NCBI GenBank assembly: GCA_009664345.1
Contig: CP043547.1
Span: 3,190,709 to 3,254,708, forward strand
DNA from: Planctomycetales bacterium 10988
GTDB taxonomy: Bacteria; Planctomycetota; Planctomycetia; Pirellulales; Pb10988
DNA length: 64,000 nt
Direction: 5' to 3'
A program made the position numbers and the translations under genes. The first letter of the stretch is position 1, and the number at the start of each line of letters is the position of its first letter. This document shows positions 17,406 to 26,500 of the stretch, piece by piece. Below the pieces are notes generated by a model, which was not told the DNA's origin, made no database searches, and saw only the letters and a program-made list of their open reading frames with translations.

Positions 17406-18929
17406 CTCCCGAATGTCTTCGGTGAGGTATTGCCAGAGGGCATCGAGGGATTGAGGGATCACGCGAACACCATCCAGGACCGGCATGAAGTTGGTATCGC
17501 CATTCCAGCGGGGGACTAGATGCCAATGGAGATGACCGGGCAGGCCAGCCCCAGCGGAGCGACCAAGATTCAAGCCAATGTTAAAGCCGTCCGGCTTCAT
17601 CAGTTTGCGAATCCGGCCCATCATTTCCGAGAGGGTTTGCATGCATTCCAAATGCTCCTCCGGGGTGAGTTCCGAAAGGTCCGCTTTCATGACACGCGGG
17701 GCAACGAGCAGGTGACCATTATTATAAGGATAGCGATTGAGAATCGTGATGGTGTGCTCCGTCCGCTTGATGACCAGATTCTCCCGATCTCGCTCGCTTT
17801 TATCTGCCTCTAAAATGAAGTTGGTTTCCGGCTCCGTCTTGGTGGGTTCTTCGGGCGGTTCGGACTTCGATGCTTCAGGAGATGGCTTCTCGGTGGACTT
17901 CGCTTCTTCGGTAGAAGGTCCCTCTTCGAGCGGTTTCGGCTTCGGCTTGCTCTTATCTTTATCCCCAGTGACATAGGCCAAACGCCAGGGTGCCCAAAGT
18001 TGGGCATAGAGGTCATTCTCCGGCGGATGCGCCAATTGATTGCCAGGGGATTCTTGGTTCTCTAGACGATGTCGGACACGGGGGGTTTGATCTACCGGGG
18101 GAAGAATCAACTTTTCATAAGTATCCGGGCGGCGATCCGCGAGGCGGTCGATTTCATGTTCGCCAGGGATGCGGACTAAATGCTTGTTGCGAACCGCTTC
18201 GAGGTCGATTTCCCCATAGAAAATGCCGGGATGATCGTTGTCGATCTCCGCCGCAATCGAGCCATTCGGGCGACAAAGTCGGCTTTTGCCAATAAACTGA
18301 AAGCCTCGTTCGGTGCCGACTCGATTCACGCTGAGAAAATAAACATGGTTTTCGACGGCCCTGGCATTGATCAAATACTTGGCCATATACTCCGCACCCG
18401 GCGGCCAATTCGTCGGCAGAGTGATCAGGTCGGCCCCTTCAACCGCCATGCAGCGGGCGGCTTCCGGGAACGAGCCGTCATAACAAATGTGCATGCCGAC
18501 ACGAAGATTGCCGCATTCATAAACTCCGGGGCTGATTTCTCCAGGAGTTACAAAACGATCGACCCCAAGATAGGGCAGGTGGACTTTGCGATAGGTCGCC
18601 ACGACGCCATTGGGTCCGACCAAGACAGCGGTGTTATAAACACGATTCTTGTACGATTCGAGGATTCCGGTGATGAGCCAAGTTTTCAGCTCTTGGCAAA
18701 GTTTTTCCAGGCGATCCGTCCAAGGTCCGGGGATCGACTCGGCGTTGGCCTGGGCTTCTTCCAAGCTCTGATAGCAATACCCAGTAAGGGCACATTCGGG
18801 AAAGACGGTCAGTTCCGCATCGGCAGCAGCGGTCTGCCGGAGGGCATTTTCGAGGTGTTTTAAATTGCGTTCCGCATCGCCCAGGGTCACGTCCATTTGG
18901 ACCCCGGCTACCTTGATCAGCTTGGTCAT
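17388..18929 (-). CDS. Nitrilase-superfamily / HIT-domain fusion protein
   Basis: A 513-residue two-domain enzyme. The N-terminal domain (1-270) is a carbon-nitrogen hydrolase with the complete triad Glu45 (FPECALTG), Lys115 (YRKVHLPY) and Cys149 (HICYDGSFPE). The C-terminal domain (about 308-505) is a HIT protein of the Ap4A-phosphorylase-like branch: LWAPWRLAYV, NRYPYNNGHLLVAP and the triad H466-L-H468-W-H470. A 49-residue Lys/Glu/Pro linker (322-370) is inserted after LWAPWR where related proteins carry a zinc-binding CxxC; that pair is absent here. I chose the ATG at 18929 because family homology begins there. The fusion recalls metazoan NitFhit and suggests a joint role in clearing nucleotide or amide by-products. 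Confidence 0.92.
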   Translation of the reverse strand: MTKLIKVAGVQMDVTLGDAERNLKHLENALRQTAAADAELTVFPECALTGYCYQSLEEAQANAESIPGPWTDRLEKLCQELKTWLITGILESYKNRVYNTAVLVGPNGVVATYRKVHLPYLGVDRFVTPGEISPGVYECGNLRVGMHICYDGSFPEAARCMAVEGADLITLPTNWPPGAEYMAKYLINARAVENHVYFLSVNRVGTERGFQFIGKSRLCRPNGSIAAEIDNDHPGIFYGEIDLEAVRNKHLVRIPGEHEIDRLADRRPDTYEKLILPPVDQTPRVRHRLENQESPGNQLAHPPENDLYAQLWAPWRLAYVTGDKDKSKPKPKPLEEGPSTEEAKSTEKPSPEASKSEPPEEPTKTEPETNFILEADKSERDRENLVIKRTEHTITILNRYPYNNGHLLVAPRVMKADLSELTPEEHLECMQTLSEMMGRIRKLMKPDGFNIGLNLGRSAGAGLPGHLHWHLVPRWNGDTNFMPVLDGVRVIPQSLDALWQYLTEDIREGRGER

Positions 18930-19065
18930 GCCTTCTCTTGCATCCCTCGGAGTTCCCGAACAACAGCATGCACGAACCACATGCCGTAAAGGTGTGTTGA
19001 TTTCTTCGTTTAAGGTAAGCCAACACTAGGGCAGACGCAAGCACCGAGATGGGGAGAACCGCCGT

Positions 19066-20196
19066 TTAAGCAGCGGAGCGAAGGGCAGAGGTCGCAGGCT
19101 GAAAGAGGCCCAGCTCTTGATAGCCTTGCAACATTCGCGAGAGAGGGAAGTGCGAAAGGACCGCCTTTTGTCCTTGTTGGCCAAGTTGCTGACGAAGTTC
19201 AACGCTATTGAGCAAACGTTGGCCATGCTGGGCGAAGTGAGAACGGTTCGATTCAAAGACCAGATAGCTGTTTTGTTCATGTTCGAGCGGTTCGCGTCCG
19301 CCAGGCATGGCATTGGCCACGACAGGAATGCCAGCCGCGAGGGCTTGAAGCAGGGAATACGGTTGCTCTCGCAAACGACTTGCCAGCCAAAAGACGGAGA
19401 GGTCCGGCAGCCAATTCAGCCAGGCCGCTTCGTCATCGATCCAATAGACCGCATGGCTGGTGTCGCGGACATACGCTTGACGCATCAAGGCATCTCGCTC
19501 CGGCCCATTTCCAAAAAGGAGCAACTTGGCATCATCGCGAACAAAGCTGATTAGCTCCATCGCCCCGATGAGTAGTTCAAAGTGATTGACTTTGATCTGC
19601 GACCCGACCGCGGCGATGATCTTGGTTTCCGGCGAAAGTTCCAACGCGGCGAAACGTTCCGCGCGGGCGGTTTCGTCTTGTTTGTGTCCAAGAGCTTCCA
19701 CGCCGGCGGGAATGACGGTGATTTTCTGCTGTGGCCAACCTTGCTTCTTGAGCTTTGCTTCCACGATCGGACTGGTCACGACAAGGTGATCCAGATGCCG
19801 TTGCAATAGAACATCTTGCCAACTATTCCACCAAGAGGTTGTCGGGAACGGTCGTTCGAGGGTGGCTGTCCAACGCGTTTGAGGAATCCGCGCCGAGGTG
19901 CCAACGAGGAGCGTCGGTTCTACTCCCCAAGTATGCAAGTGGGCAGGACTAGAAGCCTGCAATTGTCGGCGAAGTTCTCGCTTGAGCGTCGCTTCCGGCA
20001 ATGTCCGCGAGGAGACCGTCCGCCATTGGATTTCCGAAGAAAAGGATGCCTTGAGGCTTTCGTCCACTGGCTCAAGCGACCAGACTTCCACCGTCTGACC
20101 GGCAAAAGCATCTGCCTGCAAGCACGAACTTAAGGTTGCCCACAGCCCCGAATGAGGGCGACAGTGGGCAATCAAATGAAGGATCGTCGGTGGCAT
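19066..20196 (-). CDS. Glycosyltransferase family 4-like protein
   Basis: A 376-residue GT-B protein. The N-terminal Rossmann half starts TILHLIAHCRPHSG; the C-terminal half has the conserved GSQIKVNHFELLI, LLLFGNGPERDAL and SLLQALAAGIPVVAN stretches that form the nucleotide-sugar site of GT4 enzymes. The usual catalytic E-x7-E is altered: SLLQALAAG has Gln where Glu is common. Its ATG shares one base (TGATG) with the stop of the upstream glycosyltransferase, so the two are translationally coupled. It probably adds a sugar to a cell-surface glycan. Confidence 0.85.
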   Translation of the reverse strand: MPPTILHLIAHCRPHSGLWATLSSCLQADAFAGQTVEVWSLEPVDESLKASFSSEIQWRTVSSRTLPEATLKRELRRQLQASSPAHLHTWGVEPTLLVGTSARIPQTRWTATLERPFPTTSWWNSWQDVLLQRHLDHLVVTSPIVEAKLKKQGWPQQKITVIPAGVEALGHKQDETARAERFAALELSPETKIIAAVGSQIKVNHFELLIGAMELISFVRDDAKLLLFGNGPERDALMRQAYVRDTSHAVYWIDDEAAWLNWLPDLSVFWLASRLREQPYSLLQALAAGIPVVANAMPGGREPLEHEQNSYLVFESNRSHFAQHGQRLLNSVELRQQLGQQGQKAVLSHFPLSRMLQGYQELGLFQPATSALRSAA

Positions 20197-21416
20197 CAGA
20201 CGTTCTCCCGCGACGGGGTCGCGTGCAAGATCTTAGCAAAGAGTTGTTCGTGAGCGGTGGCCATCGCCTCGATGGAAAAATGCCGGGCCTGTTGCCGGGC
20301 AGCAAATCCCAGCCGTTGGGCCTTGTCCGGATGTTCGATGAGGTCGCAAACGCCTTGAGCGAGCGAACGGGCATCTGGGGAAACCAACCGCCCGACTGGC
20401 TCCGTTTTGTCCACAGCTCCGTTCTCTTCCCAATTCGCCGGGGTCAAAACCTCGCGATTGCTAGCATGATCGCCTGCCACGATGGGCAAACCTGCCGCCA
20501 TCGCTTCCAAGAGACCTTGCGAAACTCCCTCCAACGGCGAAGGCGTAATGTACAAATCCGCCGCCATCAAGAGATCATCAACCGCATCGAACGGCCCAAA
20601 GATATGAACCCAGCTCTGAAGATTCAACTCCAATATTTGCGTTTTTAAAGTTTCCTCCTCCATGCCTGCCCCGACGATCCAGAGTTGAGCATGGGCATGT
20701 TTGCGTAAAACCTGCGGCCAAGCGGCAATCAAGGTCTCTAAATTGCGGTGTTCCGTCAGTCGGCCTAAGAATAGAGAAACATGATTTTTATCCGAAGGGT
20801 GAAGCCTCGGGACATGCCGTTGGAAGGTAAGCCGGGCAGTATGGCGAAGCAGCGGAGTTCTCAGAGGATAGGTAGGAACCCCGGATGGAATCTTGATCAG
20901 TTGCTCAGGCTTGAAGCCTAGTTCCAGCAATTCCTCGGAAGTCGCCTGGCTCGGAGTAACGATCGCTTGGCATTGTTGGCAGCGTTGCAGAACCGAAGTC
21001 CCCTGAGCATGCCGCCGCAGCCAGCGGGCATCGCCTTCAAGTCCAGCCCCTTCGGCTCGCAGAACCACCGGGAAATGTTCGCGCGTGCCGGAATTGATGG
21101 CGGTTTGGGCGTCGTGCCGTAATCGAGAAAGATAGACCAAGTCGTATTCTTGGCGATGTTGTCGGAGCCAATGTTTCAAAGCCCGAGCGTATCGCCAAGT
21201 TCCCCACAACAGAGACCCCGGTGCTTCGATGCGGCAGACTTTCCCACCAGAGTGATAGATTTCTTGCGGCCATTTGGCATCCCAACGGATCGTCAAGATG
21301 GTGATCTGATGGCCTCGCCGGGCGAGTTCTCGCGTTAGATGGCTGAAGACGGTTTCGGTTCCGCCTGCCAGTGGCCAAAATCGCCTTGTCACGAAGACTA
21401 ACCGCATTCGTTTCAC
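20196..21416 (-). CDS. Glycosyltransferase family 4
   Basis: A 406-residue GT-B glycosyltransferase. FVTRRFWPLAGGTETVFSHLTREL is replaced here only by minor variants of the GT4 N-terminal GG-E motif; the C-terminal half shows LFLGRLTEHRNLETL, LWIVGAGMEEE, and SPLEGVSQGLLEAMAAG with the E-x7-E signature. The start is GTG at 21416, overlapping the hpt stop by four bases (GTGA), or an ATG at 21407. It is the middle gene of hpt-GT-GT. Donor and acceptor cannot be read from the sequence; surface polysaccharide synthesis is the likely role. Confidence 0.9.
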   Translation of the reverse strand: MKRMRLVFVTRRFWPLAGGTETVFSHLTRELARRGHQITILTIRWDAKWPQEIYHSGGKVCRIEAPGSLLWGTWRYARALKHWLRQHRQEYDLVYLSRLRHDAQTAINSGTREHFPVVLRAEGAGLEGDARWLRRHAQGTSVLQRCQQCQAIVTPSQATSEELLELGFKPEQLIKIPSGVPTYPLRTPLLRHTARLTFQRHVPRLHPSDKNHVSLFLGRLTEHRNLETLIAAWPQVLRKHAHAQLWIVGAGMEEETLKTQILELNLQSWVHIFGPFDAVDDLLMAADLYITPSPLEGVSQGLLEAMAAGLPIVAGDHASNREVLTPANWEENGAVDKTEPVGRLVSPDARSLAQGVCDLIEHPDKAQRLGFAARQQARHFSIEAMATAHEQLFAKILHATPSRENV

Positions 21417-21949
21417 GACGAAATTCCTGGACCTAATTCCTGCTCATCTAAAGCGGCGACAAAAGGCAAATTGCGATATTGATCATCATAGTCGAGACCG
21501 TAGCCCACCACAAAAGCATCCGGGATATCAAAGATCACGTGATCCGGTTGCATCGTGACTTCGCACCGCTCCCGCTTCCGCAAAAGGACCGCGGTTTGGA
21601 ACGACCGAGGCTTGCGGGCTTCGATCTCTTGCACCACCCGCGTCAACGTATGCCCGGTATCGAAGATATCGTCAAGAATCAGGACGTGCTGCCCTTCGAT
21701 GGGGGGAAGCTGCGAAAGCTCGACCTCTAAATCCTGCCGGGTGGTGGACTTGCCGCGATAGCTACTTGCCTGCAACAGCCCGACTTGCAAAGGCATCGAA
21801 AGGTGACGAATCAAATCTGCCAGGAAAATGACACTGCCCACCATGACCGCCAGGACGAGAATCGGCTCTTTTCCGTAATGCTCACTCAGGTCCGCAGCGA
21901 GTTGACGCACCCCTTGATCGATCTGCTCAGGTTGGAGAAGTTTTTTCAC
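21413..21949 (-). CDS. hpt: Hypoxanthine phosphoribosyltransferase
   Basis: A 178-residue type I phosphoribosyltransferase that salvages hypoxanthine or guanine with PRPP. The hpt N-terminal block LVLAVMVGSVIFLADLIR, the SSYRGKST loop and the PRPP-binding motif LILDDIFDTGHTL are all present, and the C-terminal VGYGLDYDDQYRNLPFVA is diagnostic. The start is GTG with AGGG eight bases upstream. It leads an operon with two glycosyltransferases through a four-base overlap, an unusual pairing of purine salvage with glycan synthesis. Confidence 0.96.
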   Translation of the reverse strand: MKKLLQPEQIDQGVRQLAADLSEHYGKEPILVLAVMVGSVIFLADLIRHLSMPLQVGLLQASSYRGKSTTRQDLEVELSQLPPIEGQHVLILDDIFDTGHTLTRVVQEIEARKPRSFQTAVLLRKRERCEVTMQPDHVIFDIPDAFVVGYGLDYDDQYRNLPFVAALDEQELGPGISS

Positions 21950-22282
21950 GTGGCAGCCCTAAGAAAACCCGGCCTCTCTTGTCGTTTCTTCTGTTCAGAC
22001 TAGGCCAACAGCGGATTCCGAACAAGTGCTAAACCGACCGCCGGTCTATTTTCTGAGAGGTTTTCCCTCCGTGAAATTCCACCGAGAGAATCGGTTGGCC
22101 AAACCGACCTTGACGGAAAGGCGAGTTGTTTACTAAGGTAGTCCAACTTTTGCCTTCCCCCGCTATGGAAAAGGGAAGGTGTTCATCTCTACGATCATTT
22201 CTCAAACTAGATAGCCACCTCGAAGTCATGCCGGGCGAGTTCGCCGGGGCATGAAAGTCGCATTGGCGGGAGTCTCCTCTCG
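21950..22282. other. Divergent promoter region between hpt and a lipoprotein gene
   Basis: No gene is supported. A small hairpin TCGGTT-GGCCA-AACCGA is visible near 22090-22106, and TTGACG near 22108 could be a -35 box for the rightward gene, but no convincing -10 box stands at the right distance. Confidence 0.4.
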
Positions 22283-23188
22283 ATGAATCACCGTGGGATA
22301 CATCAAACTTGGATGACACAAGGCCCGTTTTCTTGGGGGTGGCCCATGCTTCCTTTCCTGATCTGTGGGCAGTTGGGATCGTTACTTCTGGTCGGTTGTA
22401 CTTCCGTCCCGGAACCGCCGAACAATCCGATTTTGCATGAAGTTCGCAAACACCCGGAAAGCACCGGTTTGGATATCGTTCAGGTGCAGTGTCCGCTGGA
22501 GGATGCGACGTTTCAAAATTCGCTCTGGTCGGAAGCGGATGAACTGGTCTTGCCGGTGGAATTGCGGGAGCAGTTGGCCCTCCACGGGCTTCGCGTAGGC
22601 GTCTTGGGCACGCGACTGCCGGATGTTTTGCAGGACCGCCTGCATTTGACCACGCCCGATGAGCAGGCAGGCAAGAAAGGGCAAACCCTCGATCTGCAAA
22701 ATCCCGATGAATTGGTCGGCGTCCGGGTGCAGCTTCCCGCAGGCAAACGGCGAGAGATTCAAACGTGCCAAGTGAAAGAGGAGCTAACCGTTCTTTTGCC
22801 GCAAGAGGATGGCAATCTCAATGGCGAGACTTTTACCAAAGCCCAAGGAATTTTGGTCCTTCACACCGAAACACTGGATAAAGGGAAGGTCGAAATTGAG
22901 ATCCTTCCGCAGATTCAACATGGCGATGTGAATGCAAAATATACCAGCAATCAAGAAGGAATCTGGCTCATTCAGCCGCGGCGGGATGAGGAAAGTTTCC
23001 CGGAGCTGGTCACTCGCGTTCCGTTGCATACCGGCCAATCGCTCTTAATCACCTGTACGCCAGACCGTCCGAGTAGCCTAGGGCGAAGACTTTTCTATCA
23101 GCCAGACATGGAACCGCGGGGGCAAAAGATTGTCCTCATTCGCCTCAGCCAAGAACCCGCCGTCCAAAAGGAAGAGGCCGCTCGGTAA
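22283..23188 (+). CDS. Putative lipoprotein of unknown function
   Basis: A protein of up to 301 residues. A hydrophobic stretch ends in the lipobox LLVGC (Cys39 if the start is at 22283), so the mature protein should be a lipid-anchored periplasmic protein. The rest is polar and beta-rich with no motif I recognise; PELVTRVPLHTGQSLLITC near the end is typical of planctomycete envelope proteins. GGGAG at 22268-22272 supports the ATG at 22283, though ATGs at 22313 and 22346 would give a more standard signal peptide. It converges with the spermidine synthase gene. Confidence 0.78.
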   Translation: MNHRGIHQTWMTQGPFSWGWPMLPFLICGQLGSLLLVGCTSVPEPPNNPILHEVRKHPESTGLDIVQVQCPLEDATFQNSLWSEADELVLPVELREQLALHGLRVGVLGTRLPDVLQDRLHLTTPDEQAGKKGQTLDLQNPDELVGVRVQLPAGKRREIQTCQVKEELTVLLPQEDGNLNGETFTKAQGILVLHTETLDKGKVEIEILPQIQHGDVNAKYTSNQEGIWLIQPRRDEESFPELVTRVPLHTGQSLLITCTPDRPSSLGRRLFYQPDMEPRGQKIVLIRLSQEPAVQKEEAAR

Positions 23189-23245
23189 AAGAATTCTTTT
23201 GCGAACACGGCCTTATTTTTCATTAACTTTTCAAGACTTCATCGA

Positions 23246-24190
23246 TCAGCCACCAGCGACGCCTTGGTTCATATACTTCGGCGGAGCGGCTTTGGTGTAG
23301 ATTTCCGTTTCTTGCTCGATCGCTTCACGGATATGCTTCGGCCCATTCATCAAACCGAGCAAGGCCATGCCATCGAGCATGCGAAACTCTCCGGTGGTCG
23401 ATTCTTTGAGCATCGCGTCAATGGCTTCCGGCTCAGGGCGGCGGTCAATCGGCTTGGCACTCGCCATTGCGAATGACCACGGCTGAGCATAGGTCGGCAC
23501 AAACGAGCTATAGGAAACTACGTGCGGGAAGACAGCCTTCAGCGTATTCACCAAACGCACATGCAGTTTCAAACCCACCGGAGCGACCGGCCCAGCTTGC
23601 ACAACCAGGGTGCCTTCCGGCTTGAGGGCCTTTTGGCAAAGCTCGTAATATTCCTTGGTAAACAAGGCAAACGAGGGGCCTTCTTCAATCGGATCGCTCA
23701 AGTCAGAGATAATGATATCCCAAGCGGATTCTTCTTCATCCAGATAATGGAGTGCGTCGGTGATTTTGACTTCCGCCCGAGGGTCGTCGAAGGCACCTTG
23801 ATGCATTTCGGGCAAGAATTCCTTGCAAGCATCGACGACTTCGCGGTCGATATCGACCATCACGGCCTTTTCCACGGAATGCCATTTGAAGACTTCTCGC
23901 AACGTCGCCCCTTCGCCGCCACCTAAGATCAAGACCTTTTTCGGTTCTTGCTGATGGATGCAAGCAGGGTGAACGAGCGGCTCGTGATAGAGAAATTCAT
24001 CCCCTGTGCAAGATTGCCACAAGTCATCGAGGACCAAGGCTTTGCCATAAACCCCGGTTTCAACGATCGACATCTTTTGAAAAGGGGTCTGCTTGGAAAT
24101 GAATTCTTTCGTGATTCCATGCCCATATTCATCGCAAGGCGAAAGCTCCTCGCGAATCCAATATTTGGGGCTTAGCTGAGAGTCGGACAT
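23246..24190 (-). CDS. speE: Spermidine synthase (polyamine aminopropyltransferase)
   Basis: A 314-residue aminopropyltransferase that moves the aminopropyl group of decarboxylated S-adenosylmethionine onto putrescine. The N-terminal beta-domain has GKALVLDDLWQ and DEFLYHEPLVHPA; the Rossmann part has ILGGGEGATLREV, VDIDREVVDACKEFLP and the catalytic Asp in IISDLSDP. Its ATG lies inside the speD gene (19-bp overlap) with AGGAGG a few bases upstream, so synthesis is coupled to that of the decarboxylase supplying its substrate. The C-terminal extension past the usual core could shift amine specificity; thermospermine synthesis cannot be excluded. Confidence 0.95.
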   Translation of the reverse strand: MSDSQLSPKYWIREELSPCDEYGHGITKEFISKQTPFQKMSIVETGVYGKALVLDDLWQSCTGDEFLYHEPLVHPACIHQQEPKKVLILGGGEGATLREVFKWHSVEKAVMVDIDREVVDACKEFLPEMHQGAFDDPRAEVKITDALHYLDEEESAWDIIISDLSDPIEEGPSFALFTKEYYELCQKALKPEGTLVVQAGPVAPVGLKLHVRLVNTLKAVFPHVVSYSSFVPTYAQPWSFAMASAKPIDRRPEPEAIDAMLKESTTGEFRMLDGMALLGLMNGPKHIREAIEQETEIYTKAAPPKYMNQGVAGG

Positions 24191-24588
24191 AGAGGTGCCT
24201 CCTGGATGACCGGTCGGGGAAGGGCTACTTGCTGTTCGTAAGAACCGCCTCGGGGAAAGATACGCAGAACCTTTTGTTTCGCACCTAATTGGAGTGCCAA
24301 ATAGTCACAAGCGAGCTTGGGTTCCGTCTTTTCTCCACAAGTAAACACATCGACCGCGGCGTATTGCTCTTCCGGCCAAGTGTGAATGGAGAGATGGGAT
24401 TCAGCCAATAATGCGACCGCAGTCACACCTTGGGGGGTGAATTCGTGCTGAATGAATTCCAACAAGGTGGAGCGGCACTCGATGGCCGCTTGCGTTAAGA
24501 TTTGCCGAAGCAAGACTGCGTTGTTAAGTTTCGCACTCGAACACCCATAGAGTTCGAGGATACAATGCGTTCCAACCGGCTTTGCCAA
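24172..24588 (-). CDS. speD: S-adenosylmethionine decarboxylase proenzyme
   Basis: A 138-residue prokaryotic-type AdoMet decarboxylase (class Ib length). It self-cleaves before Ser64 in LAESHLSIHTWPE to create the pyruvoyl cofactor, and has the catalytic Cys84 in DVFTCG. The product feeds the overlapping speE gene. The start codon is TTG, fixed by a strong GGAGGTG nine bases upstream and by the natural start MAKPVGTHCILELYGC. A TTG start with a strong ribosome-binding site may tune the level of this unstable enzyme. Confidence 0.95.
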   Translation of the reverse strand: MAKPVGTHCILELYGCSSAKLNNAVLLRQILTQAAIECRSTLLEFIQHEFTPQGVTAVALLAESHLSIHTWPEEQYAAVDVFTCGEKTEPKLACDYLALQLGAKQKVLRIFPRGGSYEQQVALPRPVIQEAPLCPTLS

Positions 24589-25025
24589 GGGGCTTCACCT
24601 CCGGTACAGCCAAAACTGCACCTCAAGTTCGGGATGAAATCAAGCAACCCGTCGTCCAAGCCCTGAAATCCTCTTTCACACCCGGAGACAGTCACTCGAA
24701 AATAAAAATAACGACTAACGATCTTCGATTGCGAGCGTTCTTCTTCAAAGGTTAATGATTTTTATATGAAATGATTAACTTTTTGATGGATAGAAAAAAT
24801 CGGTAATCGAGAGAATTTCCAATTTAGCACTTTTTTCGCGGCTGCCTATCAGAATTTTCAAAAGATCCGCATCTTTTCCCGTAATTTCTTATGTGAAGAT
24901 TGTGAACTAAAAGGTATTCTTTTATCCCAAAATGAACCTTAGGAGAAACCAACCTAGGCGATTCTGAGAAAAACGGTTACTCTGTTCCCTTCGATGGAGC
25001 CGATCAGTTTGGAGAGGGAACGAAG
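24589..25025. other. Divergent regulatory region speD / uppP with AT-rich hairpin
   Basis: No gene is supported in these 437 bp. An 11-bp imperfect stem GTTAATGATTT (24752-24762) and AAATGATTAAC (24770-24780) with one mismatch is followed by TTTTT on the plus strand. It could end a rightward transcript, or fold in the 5' leader of the leftward speD-speE message. Confidence 0.5.
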
Positions 25026-25811
25026 ATGGAATGGTGGAAGTTGGGAATACTGGCCTTGGTCCAAGGATTGACCGAATTTCTCCCCATCAGCTCTTCCGGA
25101 CACCTTGTGATTGTGGAAGGATTGCTCTTCGAACATAGCGATTTCTTCCTGCGACTGAGCATTGCCCTGCATGCCGGAACTCTAGTCTCTATCTTGATTT
25201 ACTATCACAAGGCTATTCTTTATTCAGTCCTACAGAAACCCCGCGTCATGGGGCTAATCATCGCGGCGACGATACCCACGGCCATCTTCGGTTTCACGCT
25301 CAAAGCCATCGGGGAAGCGTATCTCGAAAGCCCATTCTTAGCGGGTTGCATGCTCCCGATCACGGGATTGATCCTCATCGCTGCCATGAAACGCCCGGAA
25401 GGGACGATCGAATATGATGGGCTCACCTATCTCAAGGCGATTGTGATCGGCATTGCTCAATCGTTTGCTCTGTTGCCAGGAATTTCTCGCAGTGGAACGA
25501 CGATCGCTACCGGGATGGCACTGGGACTCAAACCCCAAGCGGCAGGAACCTTTTCCTTTTTAATCGCGATTCCGGCGATTCTCGGAGCCACCGTGGTTGA
25601 ATTTCTAGGGTCCGATGCCAGCCCTGCGGAAACAAGCCAAGCCTTTCTTTTTCAATTAACAGGAGCAGCGTTGTTTGCCTGTGTTGTTGGATTGTTTGCA
25701 TTAAAATGGCTTGACAATTGGCTTGAATCTCGACAGCTTCATTACTTTGCTTATTGGTGCATCGGGTTAGGTTTTCTTGTGTTGATATGGCAAACTTATT
25801 TATTGTATTAA
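25026..25811 (+). CDS. uppP: Undecaprenyl-diphosphatase (bacitracin resistance protein)
   Basis: A 261-residue integral membrane phosphatase that recycles the lipid carrier undecaprenyl diphosphate for envelope glycan synthesis. The two active-site motifs are intact: QGLTEFLPISSSGHL (about 14-28) and LLPGISRSGTTIA (about 151-163). Seven to eight hydrophobic segments fit the BacA/UppP topology. GAGAGGGAA precedes the ATG. Low-level bacitracin resistance is a known consequence of this enzyme. It converges with the small hypothetical gene to the right across an AT-rich 55-bp gap. Confidence 0.96.
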   Translation: MEWWKLGILALVQGLTEFLPISSSGHLVIVEGLLFEHSDFFLRLSIALHAGTLVSILIYYHKAILYSVLQKPRVMGLIIAATIPTAIFGFTLKAIGEAYLESPFLAGCMLPITGLILIAAMKRPEGTIEYDGLTYLKAIVIGIAQSFALLPGISRSGTTIATGMALGLKPQAAGTFSFLIAIPAILGATVVEFLGSDASPAETSQAFLFQLTGAALFACVVGLFALKWLDNWLESRQLHYFAYWCIGLGFLVLIWQTYLLY

Positions 25812-25866
25812 GCATTAAATAAATAGTGTTAAATTTAAATATTGAATAATCAATTTATCGATCTAT

Positions 25867-26298
25867 TTAATCTAATTTTTCTACAATATTTAATTGTTCT
25901 TTCGTGATAGCAATCGCGGCAGGCGTAAAGTTTTCTAATTCCGCCCATTTGTTGTCTGCACCGAAATTGCGGTGCCCATCTCCCGGAAAAACCCCGAGAA
26001 AATGCGAGTTATTCCTCTCTAAAGATGCCATCGTATTCTCTTCGGAAGCAACCGCAAAACAGAGTTCTTTTTCTAAATTATAAACAGCAAAAATATATTT
26101 ATATTGAATGCTTCCTTCCGATTGAATTTCTCCCAACAAAATACCTTGATAGCCTTTGGTAAAAGAGATTTCATACAGTGGAACCGCATCGCTAATCAGT
26201 GGAGCATAGTGCATTTTGCCGACCATCGGCTCCGGACGCGTGGAAATTTTTTGTTTATTTAATCTTCCACGGAGCCAACGTTTGATTTTTGAAAACAT
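25867..26298 (-). CDS. Hypothetical protein
   Basis: A 143-residue protein of unknown function. It begins MFSKIKRWLRGRLNK, an amphipathic basic helix, followed by a mixed alpha/beta domain with ISFTKGYQGILLGEI, KYIFAVYNL and FLGVFPGDGHRNFG. There is no signal peptide. I chose the ATG at 26298; a TTG at 26325 is possible but unsupported. The gene is AT-richer than its neighbours. It resembles a small immunity-like or regulatory protein only in size; no claim of function is made. Confidence 0.6.
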   Translation of the reverse strand: MFSKIKRWLRGRLNKQKISTRPEPMVGKMHYAPLISDAVPLYEISFTKGYQGILLGEIQSEGSIQYKYIFAVYNLEKELCFAVASEENTMASLERNNSHFLGVFPGDGHRNFGADNKWAELENFTPAAIAITKEQLNIVEKLD

Positions 26299-26500
26299 GT
26301 GTATTTTTCTATCGTTAGGTAACAAATCCGGCTGGGAATTTTATAGTTGATTTCACGGAATTATTTTACCACAGAAAGAAAATCGTCGCGAATCTTTCCC
26401 CTGAGTCTAGAGGACCTTACAATGATCGGATCAGCGATTGTTGATTGATCGCGAATGATTTCCCGTTCCCCTATTTATAATATTGAAAAGAGGCGGTTCG

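Noticed and set aside
23187-23200. AAAAGAATTCTTTT as an operator
   Set aside because: A 14-bp AT-rich palindrome overlapping a stop codon between convergent genes; position does not suit regulation and chance is likely.
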